Source: Sapria himalayana | Lineage: Eukaryota; Streptophyta; Magnoliopsida; Malpighiales; Rafflesiaceae | Assembly: GCA_029783825.1 (NCBI GenBank) | Contig: JAREIK010002957.1 | Location: 1 to 64,000 of the forward strand | Direction: 5' to 3' | DNA length: 64,000 bases | In this document: one piece after another, positions 56,750 through 64,000 of the stretch | How positions within the stretch are numbered: the first letter of the stretch is position 1 | Layout: the number at the start of each line of letters is the position of its first letter | The notes under the pieces: model-generated | Databases searched by the model: none | What the model saw: the letters and a program-made list of their open reading frames with translations, nothing else | What the model was told of the DNA's origin: nothing | Made by a program: the position numbers and the translations under genes

Positions 56750-57060
56750 CTACCACATCATTTTGGAACTACCTAGATGGTCCATGCGCCATGACACACC
56801 ACGCGCCAATGCTAGCAATGATGTGTGATGCACATGTGCCGACATGTGGCTTTGTGTTAGTGGGTGCATGGTCCAATGTGCAGCAATGCCATCAGATGTG
56901 GTGTCGTGGATATGCAGTAGTGGTGCATAACTACGTGGAAGTGCATAGTGTGTGCATGGTGCAATGAACATGCATGTGTGCTTGATGTACTAGACGTGCA
57001 TCATGTGTGTGTTTGATGCAACCATGGTGTAGTGTGTGCAACATGTGGGTTGTGTTCGTT
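56750..57060. repeat. Degenerate GTGCATG-rich low-complexity patch
   Basis: About 300 bases dominated by GTGCATG, TGTGCAAC, GTGTGTGCATG and CATGTGTG words, probably a decayed tandem repeat. The mirror-image frames on both strands (56746-56971) are consequences of this. Confidence 0.6.
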
Positions 57061-57274
57061 GGGTTCTTTTTTTATATGTATCAAAAAGAGTGATTTTCCA
57101 TGTAGATCAAGCTAGTAAAAACTATATAGTTATGAAAGTGGCCACTACTTTGGTGGTTCCATCACTATTTGACTACTACAATAAATGTTGAAAGTTAAGT
57201 GTGTAATAAAAAATATTATATTTAATTTATTTATATCTAGCATAGTTTTTTCATTTTTTGTTTTATCACAGAAA

Positions 57275-57607
57275 CTCATGGAGGAATGTATGATAGTTGC
57301 TTCTCCGCCAGTTGAGGGTTCTATGGATCTTTAGATAATTTTTTTGAAGGAAGAAATGCATGAAATAAAAGAAGAAAATGGTGAGATGAGAGAAATGAAG
57401 AATACAATGCAATAGCAGATGCCTTATATGGAGTCAGTTAGCATCTTTGATGAGATAGATAGCACACCGAGTTCTAGTAGGAGCACCCACACAGAAGAGC
57501 CTAGCATAAATGCATCAGCTAATAATGAGGATGATGATTTAGTTTTAAATGATTATATATCTATGTTATGTTTTTGTTTTAACAATGTAACTATTTTATC
57601 AAAATAA
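57275..57607 (+). pseudogene. CACTA-type transposase C-terminal remnant
   Basis: After a splice acceptor-like TTATCACAG the plus strand encodes KLMEECMIVASPPVEGSMDL, then, past a stop, FLKEEMHEIKEENGEMREMK, a short Glu/Met-rich coiled coil. PYMESVSIFDEIDSTPSSSR and an acidic tail NNEDDDLVLND follow. Coiled coil plus Ser-rich and acidic tail near the 3' terminus is the usual ending of plant transposase (Ptta/En/Spm) proteins. Two stops interrupt it, and no TNP2 catalytic core is found upstream. Confidence 0.5.
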
Positions 57608-57729
57608 TTTATTGATTGTTTTTACTTTTTGTTAATTATAAATAATGGTTTATAGTATATGTTTTTATTCAATTTAATATAAAAATTTAAACAATCAAAT
57701 TGTGTAAAAAAATAAAATTGTAAAAATAG

Positions 57730-58046
57730 TTTTGGAATGAAAATAGCTAGGGATTTTTTCCTCGCTAATTTACCTACGACATTTTATGTATGTATTTAGT
57801 CGAAAAATATTAATTACTACTCTTAATTATGATCAAAATTAGCAAGGGAAAAAATATAATTAGCTAGGGAATTTATGTTGTTCAAAAGTTTGCTAGAAAA
57901 TTTTTTTTTCTCATTAAAAAATTTACAGCGAGCGCTTTAGCTTGGAATAATTTCCGTCGTAAATCCTTCGATATTTTATTTTAGTGACGGAATAAACCTA
58001 AATAGCTAGAGATATTTTCCTAGCTATTTGGGCTTTTTTTGTAATG
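57730..58046 (+). repeat. Sub-terminal repeats at the CACTA right end
   Basis: Repeated words ATAGCTAGGGA, TTAGCAAGGGA, TTTCCGTCGTAAA, GTGACGGAATAA and TAGCTAGAGA lead to the terminus. They match, in reverse complement, the region after 14706. Confidence 0.8.
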
Positions 58047-61000
58047 CACACACACACACACAGACACACAAACACAAACATCATTATACTAATTAGATAT
58101 TATGATGTATTTTTAACTATTATCAAAGTTGAACAATATCCATTAAGTATATTTGACAACTTGGGCTAACCACTAGCTCGCACATGCCTATTTAGTTTAG
58201 TTCCTACCTAGCTCAAATAGTTGTTGGGATGGGGTGGTCAGCTAGTCTTGTCCATTTTTTTTCTGTGATAGCTAGATTGAAAAATTTAAGACACAAATGC
58301 ATACATGCACATAGATATATATATTACAAAATAAACTACATTATTATATTTTAAATAACATATGTATCATCAAATACAAAACATAGATTTTTTGACTTAT
58401 GATTATCATAGTATTTCATTAGTTCATTTTGTATTGTATGCAATATTCATTTTGCTAGTTTCTCTCAATAGGATTTTTATGTGTTATCATTTTGTTACTC
58501 ATCAATAATATTCATCACTCATCTAAAATTATTCTTTAGGGATTAAATATCAATTTCTTAAGTAACAATAGACAAAAATAACTAACATATATAATACTAA
58601 TTGTAACATGTGGTTTATACTCATCATCAAATTCTAAACCACTCTTCTTAGAGTGTTATTCTTTTGAATTTGTTATTGAATATTATTTTGTTGAGTGTCA
58701 ATCAAAATTACCAAAATAATCTACACTAACTAACAAAAAAAAGTGTTTGGCATGCAATCATTTAATTCTTAATATATTCGATGTGAGTGAAAAGTGGGCA
58801 ACATATAGATTTTCAACTCTGAATTTACAAAGGATCTCAATAAGCTTTTCAATCAATATGTAAACAAATTTATAGCATATTTAAAACTATAGGTGACAGT
58901 GTGACACAAAATATTTTATTATTTTATAAGTATTAATCTAAGCTTTGAATTTCTAAATTTTTATATATTTATAAAAAAAATTTAATATCAATGATGAAAT
59001 GAACATATATATGTTAAATATAATTCATAATAACATTGATCACATTTCTTTAAGAACATTGATGATAATAGTACCTAACTTCATGATCATGCTTTTTCTT
59101 TTATTGATAGATTAGATGAAAAATGAATAGTTCATCTAAGTAGAAAATCATAATAGCATATATGAGAGTGTAAGTGATAATTAATAATACAAAAAATAAT
59201 AAATTTAAATGATAAATGACATTCTATCTATTGGTATTAATCAATTATGTTTTTTTAACATAATTAATTAATATTTTTATATATTTCGCTATCACTTGAT
59301 CATTAATTGATTAATGTTTTTTTTCATGTTCCATTACCATTTCATCATATTGTATTAATATATTTCATATGTTTATATTTGATAGTTATTTTATTGTTTG
59401 AATTAAAATATTATTGTTAATACTAAGAATTAATTATTAAATATGATTATATTATGATAATCATTTATTTTAAAAAAAATGCTAGAAGGCATCTACCTTA
59501 GCATCACAATCACACCTAAGGCACCACCATGATATGGTGCCTATGTACCCCCTTGTACTTTTTAAAACTATGGTAATGACATTGTAGGTTGCCAAGCTCA
59601 GCCACATTAGGTACAACTAGGCATTATGAGAAAGGAGTGAGCACGTGCCACCTAGGTTTGGTCCTTGAAATTGGGACCCAGCATAACCAAGCGACCCACT
59701 TTTAAAAAAATTGTCCAATTGAATATTATTAGGATAAACTGAACAGTTTCATAATAAAAAAATTAAATTTAGACAAAAATCATTTGCATTGTGATTGTCA
59801 ACTAAGATATTGGGATGGATCATTTGATTCAAAGTTATACTCAAAAATGTTTTTCTCAAAAAAAAAACAATTATAAAAGTAGGGTTGTCTTTACTCACAG
59901 TACCAAGGAAAATATCCTAACAGATAAAGCTTGTAGCCATAACAACACTATATTGCACTATAATGTGACATTGCACTTTGCAACTAGAACAACAACCTCA
60001 TTACACCTCTAGTTACTACATCAAGCTAGGTCATTTTGGCCACCAAGCTATGCCAAACAATCCGTGATAAAATACTTAGTAAACTCACCTAGCAGTTAAA
60101 TGAAACCAAGCAAGGCCAAGTTTGAGTGATAAGCAAAATGAAATGGGTTTCTTGTCAAATTGTGACTTCTATTTCTTACTAAAGATAAAATACCATATAA
60201 TTTAGTAGAGGGAAAAACATAGAAATTTTTTTAAGTTGGATGGATCAAGAAATAGATGAAAAAAACATTGATAAATTTATTGATAAATTATTTTGAGAAT
60301 AATCTAAACAAACATCCTTGATGTTTATTAAATAATTTAGAAAAGACTCACACACTAACATCCTTGTTAGTCAAAGGAATATCATTATCTTGTTAGTCAT
60401 TAACATCCTTCATGGTAATGTTACAACTCACACACTAAAGGTGAAATCCTTATAAACTTATTATTTAAAATATTTATCTCAATCAAGAACCAATTCTTCT
60501 AAGATATGTATAATTGATTAATGTGTAAAATCATTTGTGCTTTCAACTTTATGAGCAACATACTCAAATTTTGAGTTTAACACATAAGTTTGTCTTGCAC
60601 ATCATGGTTGAATGGGTAATCCTTATGCATGAGTAATCCTTATGATTTACCTATCAGTATCCATCATAAGTTTCACTTTCTTCCTACCATATGCACGAGT
60701 AATCCTTATGATTTACATATCACTATTCATCATAATAGCACATAAAAATCAACTAGTAGTCAAATTACTAATTCAAGTTATATTTAATCATCACATTTAT
60801 CAATTTTTATTTTAAAACATAAATTAAACATATTTATTAATATAAAAATCATTTATATATCACATAAGAAAAATTATATAAATCTTATACATCAATCTAG
60901 CCTATAATTGGGGATAGATTCAAGATATGCAACAGAAAAAGTCTTGTGAAACTTGGATTCCCAATGATAGCCTTCATGATAATCTAGGCCATAAATCCTA

Positions 61001-61190
61001 ATCTCATATTATTTTGATTGATTTTCTCAAATCTACCCTAGAGGGGGGCGGGGTTTAAAAGTTGTAGCTTCCAACTCTAGGATTTATCTTAGGTCTTACA
61101 TCCCTTTCTTTATTGTGGATCTCTTAGGATGTGCAAAATCTCTAAGATCATTTCCCCTTTTATACTCTAATATTTCTGTATTTTTTTAAA
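58047..61190. other. AT-rich DNA, no gene recognised
   Basis: The sequence starts with the right part of the interrupted CA microsatellite (58047-58080). The rest has no recognisable domain. A 65-codon plus-strand frame at 59815-60012 is unsupported. A less AT-rich patch at 59490-59710 has GGCACCACCATG-like words but no defined ends. A short tandem repeat occurs near 60.65 kb, and a run AGAGGGGGGCGGGG at about 61030 stands out in composition. Confidence 0.45.
60624..60735 (+). repeat. Short tandem duplication, period 67
   Basis: ATGCATGAGTAATCCTTATG, then ATTTACCTATCAGTATCCAT, recurs 67 bases later as ATGCACGAGTAATCCTTATG and ATTTACATATCACTATTCAT. Differences are few. Confidence 0.85.
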
Positions 61191-62300
61191 GTAAAATGTC
61201 ATGGCTTTTAAAAGATGTCATGACATTGACTTTCTTCTATTGAGCTTAAGGTTATGACTCTAAAAGTAGCAATATATTTGTAATGTATCATAATCTTTCT
61301 ATAACACTATGTTGGGCACAAGGAAGTGTCTACAACTAGAGATACTGTTGCTGTAACACAAAGTTATAGTATTTAAAATTATTATGGCTTTGACATTGGT
61401 TTTTCTCATTGATTATATAACCATGATGCTATGAATATTCATGGAATTAAGAATAGCCATTCATGTGCATCATATGGTTGGGGTGCTATTAATGGCTATG
61501 ATTCTATCTTTGGCCTTTCTCATATATTACATGGCTAAAATACTGTAAAAAGTCACAAAATTGAAATTTAGCATGAATATAAAAATTATGATTTTACCTT
61601 TTATTGTGGATAATCATTGTAACCTTGGGGAATGATCATAGTCAAGTAAATGCCTTATATAGCATTTTGTGTCTAAATGTCATAGTAATGGATAATTATC
61701 ATAGCTTTGGCCTAAATTGGTTTATATCTTTTTTGTCTCAAAAGTCATTGCTTTGTGAAAAAGGTATGACTATGACTTGAGACTACGAACCTTTGTTAAA
61801 GATAAAGTTATGATGCTAGGAAGTAACTTTGAATTTTAGCACCTAGAATACTTAGTTACTACGATATGAAATTAATATCATAATTTTTTAATAATTATAA
61901 GAGTAGTATGACTATGACTTCTTGATAATATCACAACCCTAAAAAATATATAGCATAGTTGAATAAAAAAACTACTTAATGATCTAAAAATTACCAAATA
62001 GTCAAAAGCCTCTTAAAACCTATTGATTTCATGATTATTCATCAAAATCGACAAAAACTCAAAAGTCATAAAATCACTCCAATTATATTTCAGTCCTATG
62101 CTTATACATTTTCTAATAATATCAAAATACTCAAAAATATTCTATAAATTAAACACTTACAAACTCATACACTAAAACTATTGCTCATTCTTAAATAAAA
62201 ACTTCACTCTCAATAAAAAAAAACTCTACTTATCTCAAAAAAATATTTTTTCTCTACATTTAGGTTTAAATATCATAGTATCTCTACATTTAGGTTTTTA
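61190..62300 (+). repeat. Athila-like LTR copy
   Basis: From about 61500 the order of blocks follows the 3' LTR at 31141-31950 in the same orientation: TTGAGACTAC, the TTAGCACCTAGAATAC counterpart, AATTAATATCATAA, TATCACAAC, ATTATTCATCAAAAT and AAGTCATAAAATCA. The earlier part has the same AAAGTCATGAC vocabulary. No internal region or second LTR is attached, so it may be a solo LTR or a truncated end. Confidence 0.55.
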
Positions 62301-62680
62301 TAGACATATTGACTATCACAATGGGGCATGATTTTCATTTTTATAGCCATGGAAAAGTTGGGTGTGTACAATCAATAATATGTTAGATATAGAATATTTA
62401 TTATATCACACATGCAAAAAAATATATCTGTATTATCTCCTAAGCAGTGTTATATTTAACATCTATAACTAAGTAATCAATATCTTCTTGTCTTTGTCAT
62501 TCATTTATTTAGTCCATGCTAGTTTTTTAGTATATTAATTTAATTCCTTCTTTTTTCTTTGTTCTATTTGTTTTACTTTAGATATACTTCTTCTTTTGAC
62601 CTTACTTCTTTGGATGATATACTTTACTGAATACCATGGCTTATTCTTTAGTGTTAGCCTAAATTATTTCTTTCTCTATC

Positions 62681-63035
62681 CCCAAATTCATGGTTCTAAG
62701 CATAGCTATGACTTTTCCTTTTAGCCTTTCTTGTCCCATTTCTTTCTATAATCCTAAAGTCATGGTACCATGCATAACTGTGACTTTGTCTTTGAGCTTT
62801 TCTTGGTTAATTTTTTTTATACCTCAAAGTCATGACATTGTACATAGTCATGACTTTGTCTTTGAGCTTTTCTTGGTTAATTTTTTTTATACCTCAAAGT
62901 CATGACATTGTGCATAGTCATGACTTTGTATTTGAGTTTCATGGTAAAATTTCATTTTGTAACAACAAAGTTATATCATTGGGAATGACCTTAGCTTTGC
63001 CTTTTGATTGGGTCTTCCATTTTTTTAGTCTCAGT
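62681..63035 (+). repeat. 70-bp tandem array of AAAGTCATGAC units
   Basis: About five units with period 70. The best conserved start at 62821 and 62891 (ACCTCAAAGTCATGACATTG), each followed by CATAGTCATGACTTTG, TTTGAGCTTTTCTTGG and TTAATTTTTTTTAT. Outer units are more divergent. The array explains the repetitive plus-strand frames at 62690-63071, which are not genes. The vocabulary is that of the Athila-like LTRs. Confidence 0.9.
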
Positions 63036-63454
63036 TGTGTCTTCATTGCTTATTTTTATCAGCTTTTTTGAAGTTGTCTATATTACATTCCTCTGAGGTC
63101 ATGACTTTGAAGAATGCCACAACCTCATAATAGTCATCTTATTTATTTTTCTCAATTTCATTACTCCATAGTAGTTCTTCAAAGTTATTCTTCAATGTCA
63201 TATCTTTCATCTTCATTTGATTAATAGTCTTCTACAAAATTTTTTCATCGAAAATCTATTTTTTGTTGTGTTATTACATGGAGAAGATTATATACTTTCC
63301 AATAGCCCATCTCACTATCATATGGACCCCATAAGCCTTTGTAAGATTAAACATTACTTACTTCAAGCCAATACTAAGAGTGAACTCCTCATTCTTGACA
63401 TTAATAATGACTTGCCTAGTGGGCAAAAACAACTATCCCAAAATTAATAGTGCT
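63036..63454. other. No gene supported
   Basis: The 76-codon frame 63217-63447 has no recognisable domain. This is the flank between the tandem array and the decayed MITE. Confidence 0.4.
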
Positions 63455-64000
63455 TAGAGGTGTCAAATGGACTATGTCGTGGTGATATGAGATAATTTTG
63501 AGTGGCCTAGTCAGGCCACCATGCTATGCCGACATGGCACATTTTTGGGTGGCCTAGTCAGGCCACCATGCTATGCTTGAAATGGCATGACTTGTAGTTT
63601 ACCTAGCCCGACATAGCATGATTAGCACAAGTCTGAGCAGAATCATGGCCTCTGGATTATGCAAGTATGTGCATAATCATGCCTTTTTTATGGAGTGTCT
63701 GCTAAGTGCACGTCCTGGCATTATCTATTTGGGAGCCTAATGGCCTTGCACTGGTAGGCACATCATAGTGCACCAAGGCTCCCAAATGATTCACCACGTT
63801 CATGTGGCAGGTCTCATTAAAAAAAAACCCATGACATGTATGTGGTAGATTGATTTAAAAAAAATAATTATCATTATAAAAAAGGATCCAGGTGGGGTGG
63901 GCATGGGCAAAGTAGTCCATGCCCACTTTGTGGTCCATGGTCTCGGGTCATGGTTACCATCCTAGTGGAAAATGCTAATGGGCCAAACACCTAGGTCATG
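63455..64000. mobile_element. CpG-depleted relative of the hAT-like MITE, probably cut by the window end
   Basis: The left end TAGAGGTGTCAAATGG matches the termini at 46101 and 54995. The interior keeps the same skeleton with CpG converted to TpG or CpA: GGCCTAGTCAGGCC, ATGGCACA, AGCCCGACATAGCATG. A 47-bp unit beginning GTGGCCTAGTCAGGCC is present twice (63502 and 63549). An inverted pair ATTTGGGAGCC and GGCTCCCAAAT lies at about 63725-63790. The right end is not certain inside the window; GGGCCAAACACCTAGG near 63973 is a weak candidate. Confidence 0.6.

Larger units (their letters stand above)
50360..58046 (+). mobile_element. CACTA element carrying a captured HD-Zip I gene
   Basis: The left end CACCACAAGAAATTGTC and the right end GGGCTTTTTTTGTAATG are mutated forms of CACTACAAGAAA/TTTCTTGTAGTG. 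Both ends carry sub-terminal GCTAGGGA, TAGCTAATT and GTCGTAA-type words. The flanks are CAC on both sides, an exact 3-bp target duplication inside a CA microsatellite. Contents left to right are an AT-rich 5' region (to 51750), an HD-Zip I gene copy on the minus strand, a foldback MITE, a nested hAT MITE, a GC-richer unidentified relic, a GTGCATG-rich patch, and a transposase-like C-terminal piece next to the right end. Confidence 0.8.

Noticed and set aside
62690..63071. Repetitive hydrophobic frames that look like a small membrane protein
   Set aside because: They are translations of the 70-bp tandem array.
63960..64000. GGGCCAAACACCTAGG as the right end of the third MITE
   Set aside because: Similarity to the expected end is partial and no 8-bp duplication of ATAGTGCT is visible. 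The window ends too soon to decide.

Overview
This window looks like heterochromatic, transposon-filled nuclear DNA of a flowering plant. The evidence is a strongly AT-rich composition, Ty1/copia and Athila-type Ty3/gypsy polyprotein relics, CACTA (En/Spm) termini of the form CACTACAAG or CACTACAAC, an RTE-type LINE, hAT and PIF/Harbinger-like short elements, and captured fragments that read as plant nuclear genes. I find no intact host gene, no rRNA or tRNA gene and nothing prokaryotic. Nearly all open frames are short shadows inside decayed repeats. The species cannot be named from this.

Layout. 1-14705: old copia and gypsy relics, including a large inverted repeat (about 121-2712), a degraded copia pol (6046-8560) and an internally deleted Athila-like element (about 11190-14705) whose 3' LTR is cut by a CACTA terminus at 14706. 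16330-20622: repeat copies of the left-hand sequences, with a second copy of the same copia pol. 20623-27258: a 6.6-kb CACTA element carrying a near-complete multi-exon RNA-recognition-motif gene copy and a multi-exon Ulp1-like protease with its catalytic residues in place. 27366-31950: an Athila relic (gag, integrase, late plant-transposon domain, polypurine region, 3' LTR). 32814-33807: a PIF/Harbinger-like element with TTA duplications. 34440-35723: a CACTA terminus on the minus strand. 36108-41224: a complete but dead Ty1/copia LTR retrotransposon on the minus strand, with LTRs, primer-binding site and a 5-bp target duplication.

41230-50340 holds tandem duplications, copia relics, a CpG-rich hAT-like MITE with a perfect 8-bp target duplication (46101-46587) and an RTE LINE on the minus strand (47637-49900). 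50360-58046 is a second CACTA element, inserted into a CA microsatellite. It contains a full-length-looking but stop-riddled copy of a class I HD-Zip transcription factor gene, a foldback MITE, a nested hAT MITE and a transposase-like C-terminal remnant. 58050-64000 is AT-rich DNA, an Athila-like LTR copy, a 70-bp tandem array and a CpG-depleted relative of the hAT MITE.

The main biological content is gene capture. Two CACTA elements each carry a copy of a nuclear regulatory gene (an RRM protein, and an HD-Zip I factor). One copy keeps introns, and in the other I see no intron. The stop codons in the HD-Zip copy are of the kind expected from C-to-T decay of methylated DNA. All identifications are from reading translated sequence by eye; no database search was possible.
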